Shown: positions 25,941 through 35,581 of the stretch, piece after piece
How positions within the stretch are numbered: position 1 is the first letter of the stretch
Layout: every line of letters starts with the position of its first letter
Source: Bacteroidota bacterium
GTDB taxonomy: Bacteria; Bacteroidota; Ignavibacteria; OLB7
Assembly: GCA_018266795.1 (NCBI GenBank)
Contig: JAFDZV010000011.1
Location: 1-54,126, forward strand
Length of the DNA: 54,126 bases
Reading direction: 5' to 3'
Translations under genes and position numbers: made by a program
The notes under the pieces: generated by a model
Seen by the model: the letters and a program-made list of their open reading frames with translations, nothing else
What the model was told of the DNA's origin: nothing
Databases searched by the model: none

Positions 25941-26429
25941 CTATGCATCGCTTCGCGCACCGCCGCCGTTGTGTCCCCCCTCCGGGCGATGATCGCCGGC
26001 CGGCTCCGCGGCCGCCTCACGTTCCGCCGGCCCGTGAACACGGAGCATCCGGAACGCAACGGCAATGCAGAGGTTGGCCACCACCTGGAGCCCGGCACCA
26101 GCCGCACGCATCTCCGCCTCCGCGTGGGTAATCCCCTGCTGCAGCCACACGGCGCCGGCGCCGGCGGCAATCGCGTCCTCCACCGCGGCCGGCACGTTCT
26201 CGATCCGCCGGAACACATCCACGATGTCCACATGCTCGGGCACGCTGGCCACGTCCGGATAGGCAGGTTCTCCGAAGACTTCCTGCAGGGTCGGGTTCAC
26301 CGCGTACACCCGATATCCCGCCCTCCTCAGAAACAGAGCGACCTGATAGCTGTCGCGCCAGGGCTTGTCCGAACATCCTACCACGGCGATCACCCGCGCC
26401 TCCTCCAACAACTCCTTCGGCGTCTTCAT
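25941..26429 (-). CDS. CoA-binding domain protein (YccU-like)
   Basis: The start at 26429 is preferred because GGAGG lies five bases upstream. The 162-residue protein has a Rossmann-type CoA-binding fold: VIAVVGCSDKPWRDSYQVAL with the glycine-containing phosphate loop, AGYRVYAVNPTLQEVFGEPAYPDVASV, then HVDIVDVFRRIENVP, AGAGAVWLQQGI and ANLCIAVAF. This order is typical of the small stand-alone CoA-binding proteins of the YccU family. Known: the fold resembles the CoA-binding domain of succinyl-CoA synthetase, but the biological role of stand-alone members is unclear. The C-terminal tail after residue 125 is Glu/Ala/Gly-rich and probably disordered. Confidence 0.85.
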   Translation of the reverse strand: MKTPKELLEEARVIAVVGCSDKPWRDSYQVALFLRRAGYRVYAVNPTLQEVFGEPAYPDVASVPEHVDIVDVFRRIENVPAAVEDAIAAGAGAVWLQQGITHAEAEMRAAGAGLQVVANLCIAVAFRMLRVHGPAEREAAAEPAGDHRPEGGHNGGGARSDA

Positions 26430-26545
26430 TGCTCCCTCCATGAATCGCATCCTGCATGAATCATATCCTGTTCGCCCCTCGCACTCCTCTTCTCCACTCA
26501 ATGATATCGCATTCCCCGGGAGGAACGCGGTTGGACGCTCCTTCG

Positions 26546-26582
26546 AAAAAAGGTGGGCGCCCCACTCACGGCGAGACGCCCA
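26546..26582 (-). terminator. Rho-independent terminator of the 26682-30485 gene
   Basis: Read on the minus strand, TGGGCG pairs with CGCCCA across a 17-base loop, closely followed by a run of six T (six A at 26546-26551 on the plus strand). It lies about 100 bases after the stop at 26682. Confidence 0.6.
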
Positions 26583-26681
26583 TACTCACGAACGATTGTC
26601 GTACGCAGTGCGTTGGTGCACGATCGCGAACAGCAACGCTTCCATCATCGCCGCTGCGCGGAGGCAGCCACGAGGCGATCC

Positions 26682-29600
26682 CTACTGCACTACCAGAACC
26701 TTCGCCTGGTCCATGCCGGACGAGGCCTGAACGCGCAGCACGTAGACACCGGAGGAGAGATCGGCCGGCAGGGGAATCGGCACCCGCACCACGCGCATGT
26801 CGGAGCCGGCAATCGACACGCGGGCAACAACAATGCCCGTGGCCGATACCAGCTCGGCAGACGCACCGTCGCGCGGCACGTCCCGCAGGTCCACGCTCAG
26901 CGCGGTCCCCGATCCCATGCTGTGCGGCTGCGGCAGCAGGTTCAGAATGGCCAAGCCATTCACCTTGCCGTTGCCGGTAACGCGTCCGCCAAGGATGCGA
27001 TCGCAGACACCGTTGATGTAGGTAACGGAGTCCGCCGTGATGCGCGCCAGCGGCGGGCTGAGGCGCAGGATGGAGGAAACCGCATCCCCCGGCTTGGTGA
27101 CGATGATATCCCGCGGGAGGTCATCGTTCACATGCAGCGTTGCCGGATCCACACTCATGAAAAGCTGGCGAACATCGTTGCCGCCGATGGAGGCGAACAC
27201 AAGCTCTCCAAGTACGTCACCCGCACTGTAGGCCCTGTTGGCCGGCGTGCAGGTAACCGCAAGGCTTCCCGAGGACGGCACCACCTGCAGCGCAGCCGCG
27301 GAATCCACGGACTTCGTAAACGTGGCATCACCGCTGAAGGCGGCGGAGAACGTAATCTTGCCCACGTCGGCGCCGGGGAAATCCGATGCGGCAATCAGCA
27401 GAACATGGATGTCGCCGTTGCGTTCCACGATCAGCGGCATCTTCAGCGCCAGCGCGACGGCTGGAACGGAGAACGGAATCCGCACCGCGTGCAGCGCGTC
27501 CGTTTCCGAGGTCTTATCCAGTTCGGCAACGAAGTCGCGCAGGAAGAACGTACCGGAGATCGGCTTGGACGGATCGGTAACGCGAACGGACACCGGCGTG
27601 GTTGGAAGGCCGTTCAGCCCCGCCTGCGTGATATCGGCAGGCTCCAGGTTGACCGCGTTCTCCACGGTGATGGAGCCGAGGCCGCGATCGTACGTGCGAT
27701 TGTCCGCCGCAGTCCCGGTGAATGCCGTATGAGCTGCGTCCAGCGTCAGAAGGAGAACCGGGCTCAGCGTATCGGCATGCAACGGATAGATATAGCAGGC
27801 GCTGCTTCTGTTGCCGTACAGATCCACCGCTTCCACGCAGAGCGTATCGTACTTCGTGAGCGAGAGCGTATCGATCACCTGGAAACGGAAGCCGGTCTGC
27901 ATATCTCCCGGCGTGAACGTCGGCGCCGTTACCAGTTTCAAGTTCGGCGTTATGGATGTCACGTTCACGCTCGCAAGGCCGCGATCGTACTTGTAGAGCG
28001 TGCCGCCCGGATAGTGGATATCGTTCACATCGACGTCCACAACGGAGCCGTTGGTTCCCGCCACGGGAGTGTACACGATATTGGGCGCAAGCGTATCGGG
28101 CACCTTCTTGTAGAGCAGTTGCAGAGTATCTGCATGCCCGGCCGGGATGGCTGCATAGTAGCGATCGCGAATCTCGATCGTTATCTCGGCATCCATGGAA
28201 TCCTTGATCACGGAGGCACCGAAGGTTGCAACCCCCTGCCCCGGCGTAAGCGCCGGGGGCTTGAAGAGCATGTTCGTATTGGAGAGAACGACGACGCTCT
28301 CCAGACCGCGATCCCATGGAAGCGTATCGGTGGCCGTAATGAACCACTCCACCGGGCCCTGCACCGGATCGGGATTCGGCGTGGGCGCCACCATGGCACG
28401 GGGCGCCGCCGTATCCGGGAGTGTGCAGTAATGCGCCTGCACCGTATCGGCGTTGCCGGCATAGTCCGCAACAATCACCGTGGCATTGGCATCAACCATG
28501 GAGTCGATCACCGAAAGCCGGAAGCTCACACGCGGATCGAAGACCTTGATCGGTGTATACCCCCGATCGAAGTTCACCTCCAGCGCCTTGAAATTGTCCA
28601 GCGGACCAAGAACCGTGATGGAGCCGAAGCCGACATCCCCCGCTGTTGGCGTCTGGTTCAGGCTGTCGAGGTAGGTGTACTCCAGGACGCGGGAGTTGCA
28701 CGACGGGCCTGTGGCACCATACGTATCGAGCTTCAGAAGCGTCGGCTTGAAGATGTCCGGCCGCGGGTTGTATACCAGCGAATCGCGCCGCACATTGTTG
28801 CGGCAGTCGTACACGGCAAACACCAGATAGGCCGCCTGCGTGCTGTCCTGCACGGTTGCCGTTATGGTCACCGTCTCGTTGGTATCGCAGCGGTTGAAAT
28901 TGACCGGCGCATACGTGAAGCTCACGTTCGCGTTGTCGTCGCGCTCAACAACGATCCTGTCCAGGCCGGTATCGATTTTGTAGTTCGGATGCCGGTCGAA
29001 TGTCTTGAACGTCCACGAGGGCTTCGGCACCCGGGTGTTCGCAAGGTGCACGATCTGCGGAGCGATCGTATCCACCGGCGGCGGCGGTTCGCGGATTCCC
29101 TTGATGGCGATCGAGGGGGTACACGGAAGCTTGAAGACACGCGGCGGCCCGGTTGTGCCGCTCACCTGGAACCGGAAATCGAGCGGAATATCCACCAGGG
29201 AGTCGCTCACATTCTGGGCAAGGTCCAACCGGTAGAGAAGCATGCGCGTTCCGCGAAGCGGAAGCACGGCCACCTGCACGTTGGAGGTGGAAGGGTCCAG
29301 AAACAACCGCCCGCTGAGCGTTGGATCGGCGCCGCCAATCGGCTGCTCCAGAGTGAGCGTGACGGTCTCCGGGACGTCGGAGGTGTTGGTAAGCCATACC
29401 TTCACGTCCACCTGCGAAGGAAGGTATGCGCCGTTCTTCACCTTCTGTTCGATCACCCTCGCGGATGACTGGATATCCACGAACACCTGCTTGTCACGGC
29501 AATGGAAGAGGTTGTTCCCATCCTTGTCGTCCATGCCGAACGCCGTGCGCAGCGTTCCGCTCCCGCGCAGCCCGCCCCAGCGCAGCGCCGTTGCGCAGTC

Positions 29601-30485
29601 GCCCACGTTGATGCCGCCGATATCCTGCGAGCCGATCGTCCAGGAAAGGTAGCGGAACCTGCGCCAGTTCCCGATGGCGAACAGGTCAGGCGTGGTAAGA
29701 TCCAGGCCCCCGTGCGACTTCCCCTGAAGGCGATGCACCGGCAGCACCGTATTGATCGGAGGCTGGGTAAGGAAATTGCCCACGTGATAGAACGTCGGGA
29801 TGGTATCGTAGGGGGGGATGAACAGCCGTCCCGGCTGATCGGTCGGGTAATACCCGTGGTCGGTAATGACGGATGATTGGTCGCCGCCGCCGCCGCCGCC
29901 CTCGGCCTGGCCGTTGTAGGTATCGAGCATCATGAAGATGCCCAGGTCCGACGCCGGCGCAAACGGCCGGGGTGAATAGCTGAACTCGATGATGATATCG
30001 GAGCCGCGGTCGAACTGCGTCACGGTCTTCTCCGCGAAGAGTCGCATCACGACATCGTAGCCGCCGATGTTCCTCCAGAACACCTGGATGGTATCGGTTC
30101 CCGTGGCAATGCTGTCGAACGGCGTATACGTCACCTCGGTGATGCCGTCATCCTGCAGCGGCTGCCCGCCGAATACGCTCTTCGCATTCGTATAGTAGTT
30201 GACGCCGTTCGGGCCGTTGGTACGGAAGACAACGTTGGAGGTGATATAGTACAGGAATCGATAGCCGCTGTAGTACGGGCCGGCATCGATGTAGAATCGC
30301 CCGCCACCAAAGTAGTCGGCGTTGCTGTTGATGACATGCGCCGTTACGTATTGATTGCCGACAACCGATTCATCCTGCGCGTGCAGCACGGGAGAGCGGA
30401 GGGCCGCAGACAACAGCACCAGGACGAGAAGGGACCAACCTGTGCGTATGCATTGCGCCAACGCAGGGGAGCAGTAGGTTCGCAT
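26682..30485 (-). CDS. Large T9SS cargo protein with five-fold internal repeat
   Basis: From ATG 30485 the protein has 1,267 residues, with a signal peptide (GWSLLVLVLLSAALRSPVLHA). An in-frame TTG at 30530 would add 15 residues. Five units of about 105 residues recur between about residues 490 and 1030. Each has the core (Y/W)DRGLxS(V/I)xV or a variant (DTGLDRIVV, VGFGSITV, WDRGLESVVV, YDRGLASVNV, YDRGLGSITV), usually following a segment like D-T-x-A-P or D-T-L-A-P; this resembles Ig-like adhesive repeats. The C-terminus, after a VNGLAILNLLPQ segment, is a sorting domain: VVARVSIAG, then PLPADLSSGVYVLRVQAS and KVLVVQ. It should be exported by T9SS and anchored or released at the surface. A poly-Gly stretch of six occurs near residue 190. 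Function unknown. Confidence 0.85.
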   Translation of the reverse strand: MRTYCSPALAQCIRTGWSLLVLVLLSAALRSPVLHAQDESVVGNQYVTAHVINSNADYFGGGRFYIDAGPYYSGYRFLYYITSNVVFRTNGPNGVNYYTNAKSVFGGQPLQDDGITEVTYTPFDSIATGTDTIQVFWRNIGGYDVVMRLFAEKTVTQFDRGSDIIIEFSYSPRPFAPASDLGIFMMLDTYNGQAEGGGGGGDQSSVITDHGYYPTDQPGRLFIPPYDTIPTFYHVGNFLTQPPINTVLPVHRLQGKSHGGLDLTTPDLFAIGNWRRFRYLSWTIGSQDIGGINVGDCATALRWGGLRGSGTLRTAFGMDDKDGNNLFHCRDKQVFVDIQSSARVIEQKVKNGAYLPSQVDVKVWLTNTSDVPETVTLTLEQPIGGADPTLSGRLFLDPSTSNVQVAVLPLRGTRMLLYRLDLAQNVSDSLVDIPLDFRFQVSGTTGPPRVFKLPCTPSIAIKGIREPPPPVDTIAPQIVHLANTRVPKPSWTFKTFDRHPNYKIDTGLDRIVVERDDNANVSFTYAPVNFNRCDTNETVTITATVQDSTQAAYLVFAVYDCRNNVRRDSLVYNPRPDIFKPTLLKLDTYGATGPSCNSRVLEYTYLDSLNQTPTAGDVGFGSITVLGPLDNFKALEVNFDRGYTPIKVFDPRVSFRLSVIDSMVDANATVIVADYAGNADTVQAHYCTLPDTAAPRAMVAPTPNPDPVQGPVEWFITATDTLPWDRGLESVVVLSNTNMLFKPPALTPGQGVATFGASVIKDSMDAEITIEIRDRYYAAIPAGHADTLQLLYKKVPDTLAPNIVYTPVAGTNGSVVDVDVNDIHYPGGTLYKYDRGLASVNVTSITPNLKLVTAPTFTPGDMQTGFRFQVIDTLSLTKYDTLCVEAVDLYGNRSSACYIYPLHADTLSPVLLLTLDAAHTAFTGTAADNRTYDRGLGSITVENAVNLEPADITQAGLNGLPTTPVSVRVTDPSKPISGTFFLRDFVAELDKTSETDALHAVRIPFSVPAVALALKMPLIVERNGDIHVLLIAASDFPGADVGKITFSAAFSGDATFTKSVDSAAALQVVPSSGSLAVTCTPANRAYSAGDVLGELVFASIGGNDVRQLFMSVDPATLHVNDDLPRDIIVTKPGDAVSSILRLSPPLARITADSVTYINGVCDRILGGRVTGNGKVNGLAILNLLPQPHSMGSGTALSVDLRDVPRDGASAELVSATGIVVARVSIAGSDMRVVRVPIPLPADLSSGVYVLRVQASSGMDQAKVLVVQ

Positions 30486-30660
30486 GGAGAGGCGAGTTAG
30501 TATCGAATTATCCTGATAAGCGTCCACCAACCATTGTTATGGTACCAGGGAAACCGGAATTGCTCGGCGGGGAATTTCCCCCTGCCACAGCGGGCACCGG
30601 CGGCTATTGGCTCCGTGAGAGTGCCGGAGCTTCATCCGTGCACGGCAGCGAAGAACCAGC

Positions 30661-31482
30661 CTAGTGAAGGTCCATCCGCAGCCCGATAAGGAACATGAAT
30701 GCGTTCAGCTTCAACTGCGGATCGCTCACCGCGGCGTTGAACGGCAGCTGGTACAGCAGCCGCGGCCCCGCCTTGATTCGGCGATTGATCGAGAACTCGG
30801 CGCCGACATAGGTTACGGCTCCGAACATCAAACCGGACTTGTTCGGGATGTCCTGAGCCGGGTACACCTTGGAGTAGGGGTCCGATGACTCGGTGTCCGG
30901 ATAGTATACCTCCGCAAGGCCGTAGTCCGGAATATCCACGGACTTCGAAAGGATGTTCTTGGTATACTGCGACTTCCCTCCCATCAGCAGCCCGGCGAAA
31001 AGGCCGCCGCCGGCATACAGCCACTTCGTGGGATAGATCTTGATGGACGGCATCGCGAAAAGCGACGAGAAGGATGCTGTTCCCTGGTTCTCGAAGTCCA
31101 CCGGCGCCCGCGCTATCTGCATTTCGCTGGAGCCGACCTTCTGAATGCTCACCGTCTGCAGTTCGTGCGAGTTGTACGAGCTGCTGACGCTCAACCCTTC
31201 GTAACCCACGAGCGCCTCGAAGCGGATGAACGATGTCAGCGGTGTATCGTAGGCAAGGGCGATGGTGGGATTGATGCGCGCGCCCTTGTCGAACACGCCG
31301 CAGTCCGCGGTGTAGATGCCGGACTGCCAAACGGACGATAGCCCGATCTCGCCGCCGATTCGGGCAAAATCCGTCTTGAACTGCAAAGGGTTATCCTCAC
31401 CCTGCGCAAGCGCGGGGAGTGCACCGGCGATCGATGCGATCGCCGCGATGATGATCACGAAACCGGACCGGACGTGCGTCAT
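30661..31482 (-). CDS. Outer-membrane beta-barrel protein
   Basis: From ATG 31482 the protein has 273 residues. It opens with a signal peptide (VIIIAAIASIAGALPALAQ), then alternating amphipathic strands: RIGGEIGLSSVWQSGIYT, FIRFEALVGYEGLSVS, WLYAGGGLFAGLLMGG, VTYVGAEFSINRRIKAGPRLLYQ and AFMFLIGLRMDLH. This is the layout of small PorT/OmpA-type outer-membrane barrels common in Bacteroidetes. There are two Cys-free halves and no OmpA peptidoglycan-binding domain. It is 175 bases upstream of the large T9SS cargo gene on the same strand, so the two may be co-transcribed; a link to secretion or surface anchoring is conjecture. Confidence 0.75.
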   Translation of the reverse strand: MTHVRSGFVIIIAAIASIAGALPALAQGEDNPLQFKTDFARIGGEIGLSSVWQSGIYTADCGVFDKGARINPTIALAYDTPLTSFIRFEALVGYEGLSVSSSYNSHELQTVSIQKVGSSEMQIARAPVDFENQGTASFSSLFAMPSIKIYPTKWLYAGGGLFAGLLMGGKSQYTKNILSKSVDIPDYGLAEVYYPDTESSDPYSKVYPAQDIPNKSGLMFGAVTYVGAEFSINRRIKAGPRLLYQLPFNAAVSDPQLKLNAFMFLIGLRMDLH

Positions 31483-31721
31483 ATAACAATGTCTATAGAT
31501 GCCGGAACAGACAGACAGCCCCCTCATGGAGGGTCCGCCCGTGCAGAACGTACTGCTGCGCAGCAATGCGCAGCGGCTGTGAAGAGTGGTTGGGGCCGAA
31601 GCAGTCACGAGAAATTACTCGATTCTTCCTTGTGCAACTACTGCTTTTCTCCCTTTTTCTCCTCGGACCAGGTTACCCGGGAACCGTGCCTGATTCTATA
31701 CATGACCGGTAGGATGCGATA

Positions 31722-33131
31722 ATGTTACAGTCCGACGATCAGTCCAACTCCCCGGCAACGGAGGGCCCGCTCTTTCACGGTGCCCGCGGCCTTGCCGTGA
31801 AAGTACTCACACGCATCGAGCAGAGCGACGCCTATCTGGACAAGCTGCTGGAGAACGAGCTGGCCTCCGGCGACCTGAACGATGCGGACAAACGCCTGCT
31901 GAACGAACTCGCCACCGGCGTCCTCCGCTGGCAGGCAAAACTGGACTGGGTACTGACCGGTTTCTACCACGGCGAGTTCTCCAAGTGCATCCCGGTTGTC
32001 CGGAACGCCCTCCGCGTGGCGCTCTATCAGATTCTCTACCTGGACCGGATCCCCCACTCCGCCGCGGTCAATGAGTCCGTGGAGATCGTGAAGCGGCTGA
32101 AGGGAGAACGTTCCGCACGCATTGTGAACGGCGTGCTGCGAAGCATCATTCGCAGGATCAACTCCATCACCTATCCGGAACGAACCGAGGATGTGGCACG
32201 CTATCTCTCGATCATGTATTCGCACCCGCTGTGGCTGTCGCGCCGGTGGGTTGCCCGGTTTGGAGAGGAGCAGACGCGGGCACTGATGGAGGCAAACAAC
32301 CGGCGGCCGCGCATCGCATTGCGCGTGAACCGGATGAAGACCACTACGGAGGAGTTGCTGGCCGCATTCAGAGAGCGCGGTATCAACGCCTCCGTGTCGA
32401 CATTCGCCGAGGGAGTGATCGTGGCGGATACGTTCCCGGGAATCGGGCGCGATCCGCTGTTCCAGGCCGGTATGTACACGGTTCAGGATGAGGGTGCCGT
32501 GCTTGCAACGCGTCTGGCTGCCGTACGGCCGGGGATGCGGGTGATCGATCTCTGCGCGGCCCCCGGCGGCAAGTCCACAGCGATGGCGGAGGAAATGAAC
32601 GGCATCGGCGAGATCATCGCGGTGGACAAGTACGAGGCAAAGCTGCGCGCCGTAGCTGCTGCCGCAGCCCGCCTTGGGCTCACCGATGCGATTCATCCCC
32701 TCCTTGGGGACGCTCGCTCGCTCTCGCTGGAACCGGCCGATGTGGTTCTGATCGACGCACCGTGTTCCGGGCTCGGCGTACTTGCCAAGAAGCCGGACAT
32801 CAAGTGGAAGCGGGAGCAGGAGGATATCGATGCAATGGTGCCGCTGCAGCGTGCGCTGCTGGAGAACGGCGCGCTGCTGGTGAAGCCCGGCGGCGCGTTG
32901 ATCTACTCCACCTGCACCATCGAGCGCTCGGAGAATCAGGAGATGGTGGAGAATTTTCTGAAGGATCACCCGGAGTTCCGGCTGGAGCCTGCGGAATTGC
33001 TCCTTCCCCCAGCGGTTACCGAAAGCGGCTACCTGGAGACCTTCCCCCATCGCCACGGCATGGACGGCATGTTTGCCGCGCGTCTTGTGCGCCGCGAGCA
33101 CGAACAGCGCACGCAGGAGCATGTGGGATAA
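31722..33131 (+). CDS. rsmB: 16S rRNA (cytosine-967-C5)-methyltransferase RsmB
   Basis: This 469-residue protein methylates cytosine 967 of 16S rRNA using S-adenosylmethionine. The N-terminal NusB-like helical domain spans about residues 20-150 (ADKRLLNELATGVLRW, PHSAAVNESVEIVKRL, RIVNGVLRSI). The methyltransferase domain follows, with the SAM loop DLCAAPGGKS ending at residue 285, IDAPCSGLG with Cys348, and YSTCT with catalytic Cys398. The NusB-like domain separates RsmB from the related RsmF/NOP2 proteins. Length and motif order are standard. The gene is followed at 200 bases by a lipoprotein gene with its own promoter-like site, so it may be monocistronic. Confidence 0.95.
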   Translation: MLQSDDQSNSPATEGPLFHGARGLAVKVLTRIEQSDAYLDKLLENELASGDLNDADKRLLNELATGVLRWQAKLDWVLTGFYHGEFSKCIPVVRNALRVALYQILYLDRIPHSAAVNESVEIVKRLKGERSARIVNGVLRSIIRRINSITYPERTEDVARYLSIMYSHPLWLSRRWVARFGEEQTRALMEANNRRPRIALRVNRMKTTTEELLAAFRERGINASVSTFAEGVIVADTFPGIGRDPLFQAGMYTVQDEGAVLATRLAAVRPGMRVIDLCAAPGGKSTAMAEEMNGIGEIIAVDKYEAKLRAVAAAAARLGLTDAIHPLLGDARSLSLEPADVVLIDAPCSGLGVLAKKPDIKWKREQEDIDAMVPLQRALLENGALLVKPGGALIYSTCTIERSENQEMVENFLKDHPEFRLEPAELLLPPAVTESGYLETFPHRHGMDGMFAARLVRREHEQRTQEHVG

Positions 33132-33267
33132 CCGGTTCCGCATTCGTTGCCGAAGGACGATTTCACCGTACCTGCCGGCGGCGATCCGGATGTGCCGCAC
33201 ATAGCGATGATGCACGCAATGCTCCCCTTCCAATCTCAAACCTGCAGTATGGTACTCTTCTTTATCC

Positions 33268-33296
33268 TTGTGATTGCCGGGCCGATTGTAGATTTA
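33268..33296 (+). promoter_or_regulatory. Bacteroidetes-type promoter of the DUF4397 lipoprotein
   Basis: TTG at 33268-33270, an 18-base spacer, then TAGATTTA at 33289-33296 (one mismatch to TAnnTTTG), 32 bases before the start at 33329. Confidence 0.45.
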
Positions 33297-33328
33297 TCGG
33301 CCCTGGCAACCTGGTCAACAACTCTTCG

Positions 33329-35269
33329 ATGAAAGCATACACGAATCTTCTGGCACTCCTGGCGGTGGCGATCGTTCTCCTTACCGGATGCGACACCAGC
33401 GAGGATCCGAATCTTCTCAACCCGCCCCCTCCGGACAGCACGATTGTTCGTGTCATCAACCTGATGACAACTGCCAATGTGGATGTGTCGTTCCCGCTGG
33501 TTGGCCTGACTAGCGGACTTGGGCCGTTGCAGGCCTCGGACTTTCGCAACGTGTGGATCCCGGAACAGACGGTTCTGCTTGCGCACCGCACGGACCGTCC
33601 GCGCGTTGATACGCTGTTCAACCAGACGCTGCCGAAGGGCTCCTATGTGGATTATCTGGTCTTCAACCGGAACGATACCGCCGTGCAGATGATCCGCCTG
33701 GGCCTCGGGAAGCAGGAACAGCTGGACCTCAAGGCAAACAAGCTGCGGCAGGTATCGTTCATCAACGCCGTTCAGGACTCCAACTACTTCGTGAAGATCG
33801 GCTGCATCAGCGGCGAGACGTTGTTCCCGCAGACATCGTTCGCGCAAAGCCCGCTGACAGTTCAGCTTACGCAGGATGAGATTTCAGTCTACCTCTTCAG
33901 CGCCAGCGATACGTCGCATAGTCTCGCCTCTGCACGCGTGGCGCTCACCAACGGGTCCACCCCCTTTCTCAGCACGTACATCATCGCGGCACGGCAGGGC
34001 TCCGGTGTGGGGCTGTTTCTTGCACGCGCGGCCAGCGGCACCGGTGCGCTTCAGCCTGCACCGCCCGAGACGCGCACCACTGCCGACGTGGAGATGCTGA
34101 ACGCGTTGAGCGGCAACACTCCCGTATCGGTCGCGCTCGACGGAACCGGCAGCACCATCGTGAACAATCTGGGCCCGCTCGTCGTCTCCACCGCCTCAAA
34201 GGTTGACGCATGCGTGAATCCGTTGGGCGATTCGCTGGTGATCACCCCGTCCGGCTCGGGCAGTTTCAAGACCCCTGTTCATCTTACGGTTGGCGGGCAA
34301 ACGCTGGTGGTTGTATACGGCGATTCGGCCGGCAAGTATGCCCTCACGCTGGACCGTTCCATTCCGGCGATCAGCGACGGCAAGGCGTACATTCGCGGCA
34401 TCAACGTCTCCTCGAAACTCCGGTTCGCCTCCATCTCCTTCGGCGCCGGCGCTCCGGAGATCATCCCGGCGGACTCGCGTCCGTTCGGGACGCTCGCGTT
34501 CGGCCAGACCACCGGCTATGTGGACGTACCAGCCGGCCTCTATCCGCTCATGCTGAGCGATGAACAGACGGGCGCCTACGTGATGGGCGGAATCGAGCGG
34601 TTGGACGCAGGCTACTACACGATCGTCGTGGCCGATGAAGGAGGCTCTCCGAGTCTGATGATTGTGCGGGACGACCAGACAGGTTCCACATTACGCGACG
34701 TTGCAACACCGGGCGCGCGGGGCACATTCTTCAATCTGATGCCGGATGCGGACGCAACGTTCACCATCGGCTCGCAGACGCCGCGCGCACTGGCGTACAG
34801 CTACGTCTATACCACGGTACTGCCGTTCACCGTTGGCAGCATTACCTCGAACGCCGGGAGTGTGACGATCGATCCCTCGGGGGGCGGATATCTGATCGGA
34901 ACAACCGGCTCCGGCGGGAGCCACTCCATCCTGGCAATTCGTTCCTCCAATACTCCGTTCTCTTCAGCCAGGGCGTCCATCCGCTTCCTGAACATCGTGC
35001 CGAACGGCGGGCAGCTTGCCGTTCGCCTGGACTCGGCAACCAGCACGCCGATCGACACGCTTGCCTACGGCATACCCGGCCCGGCGCGCGAGTACGACGA
35101 GCGCCAATACTCCGTGGTCTTCACCGCTCCGGGAGATACGTCCACGGTTCTCGCCCGCTCCGACGGTGTTCAGATCAGCCGTGGCCGGCGGTACGTTCTG
35201 GTGGTAGGTCCGCAGCGCACCGGATCGACGGCCACAATGCCGTATCAGACGCTCTGGATACAGGAGTAG
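33329..35269 (+). CDS. DUF4397-type lipoprotein
   Basis: This 646-residue protein starts at ATG 33329. MKAYTNLLALLAVAIVLLTGC gives a lipoprotein signal with the lipobox LLTGC (Cys21), followed by DTSEDPN. Domain units begin with a strand such as VRVINLM, RQVSFINAV, VEMLNAL, AYIRGINV, GTFFNLMPDAD or ASIRFLNIVP, each followed by a segment of the V-x-V-x-L/V-D-G type and a proline- or glycine-rich turn (LPKGSYVDYLVF, VPAGLYPLMLSD). This is the pattern of repeated DUF4397 beta-sandwich domains found in surface lipoproteins; about six units are visible. It is anchored in the inner or outer leaflet by its lipid; ligand unknown. It is separated from rsmB by a promoter-like site and followed by hairpins at 35360 and 35418. 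Confidence 0.8.
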   Translation: MKAYTNLLALLAVAIVLLTGCDTSEDPNLLNPPPPDSTIVRVINLMTTANVDVSFPLVGLTSGLGPLQASDFRNVWIPEQTVLLAHRTDRPRVDTLFNQTLPKGSYVDYLVFNRNDTAVQMIRLGLGKQEQLDLKANKLRQVSFINAVQDSNYFVKIGCISGETLFPQTSFAQSPLTVQLTQDEISVYLFSASDTSHSLASARVALTNGSTPFLSTYIIAARQGSGVGLFLARAASGTGALQPAPPETRTTADVEMLNALSGNTPVSVALDGTGSTIVNNLGPLVVSTASKVDACVNPLGDSLVITPSGSGSFKTPVHLTVGGQTLVVVYGDSAGKYALTLDRSIPAISDGKAYIRGINVSSKLRFASISFGAGAPEIIPADSRPFGTLAFGQTTGYVDVPAGLYPLMLSDEQTGAYVMGGIERLDAGYYTIVVADEGGSPSLMIVRDDQTGSTLRDVATPGARGTFFNLMPDADATFTIGSQTPRALAYSYVYTTVLPFTVGSITSNAGSVTIDPSGGGYLIGTTGSGGSHSILAIRSSNTPFSSARASIRFLNIVPNGGQLAVRLDSATSTPIDTLAYGIPGPAREYDERQYSVVFTAPGDTSTVLARSDGVQISRGRRYVLVVGPQRTGSTATMPYQTLWIQE

Positions 35270-35359
35270 TCCGCGCACCCAGGTTGAGTCTTGGCGGTGA
35301 GAGGCAGAACGTTTGCAACCTTGTTCGCCTGCATGGGCTCCTGCAAACATGCATGAATG

Positions 35360-35383
35360 GCCGCTGCGGAACCTCGCAGCGGC
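35360..35383. terminator. Hairpin, possible bidirectional terminator
   Basis: Perfect nine-base-pair stem GCCGCTGCG / CGCAGCGGC with a six-base loop. No T-tract on either side. Confidence 0.4.
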
Positions 35384-35417
35384 GAAAACGATAGTGTTGA
35401 ATAACACCCGACACTAG

Positions 35418-35435
35418 CGCGGAGTTTACTCCGCG
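35418..35435. terminator. Compact hairpin of the CGCGGAGT type
   Basis: CGCGGAGTTTACTCCGCG is a perfect eight-base-pair stem around TT. The same arms occur in the hairpin at 44803-44825, also after a minus-strand gene. Confidence 0.45.
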
Positions 35436-35581
35436 ATCTCCATCCGGAAGGAGGGGCTTGAGTACAACTCAGACCCAACACGCTGTTGAGCAGACGGCAG
35501 ATTACGTTCTCTGCAAGTACCGAGCTGCCGGCGGAGCGTTCTGCACGTGGGAACAATCCATGGGTGCCGCTCACCCTCCGT

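Larger units (their letters stand above)
35270..35581. other. Convergent intergenic region with two hairpins
   Basis: It lies between the stop of the DUF4397 gene (plus) and that of the protease (minus). The hairpins at 35360-35383 and 35418-35435 may end both transcripts; nothing else was found. Confidence 0.5.

Noticed and set aside
26553-29468. A plus-strand frame of 971 residues
   Set aside because: It is antisense to the repeat-bearing T9SS cargo; its translation is Arg/His-rich and without domain.
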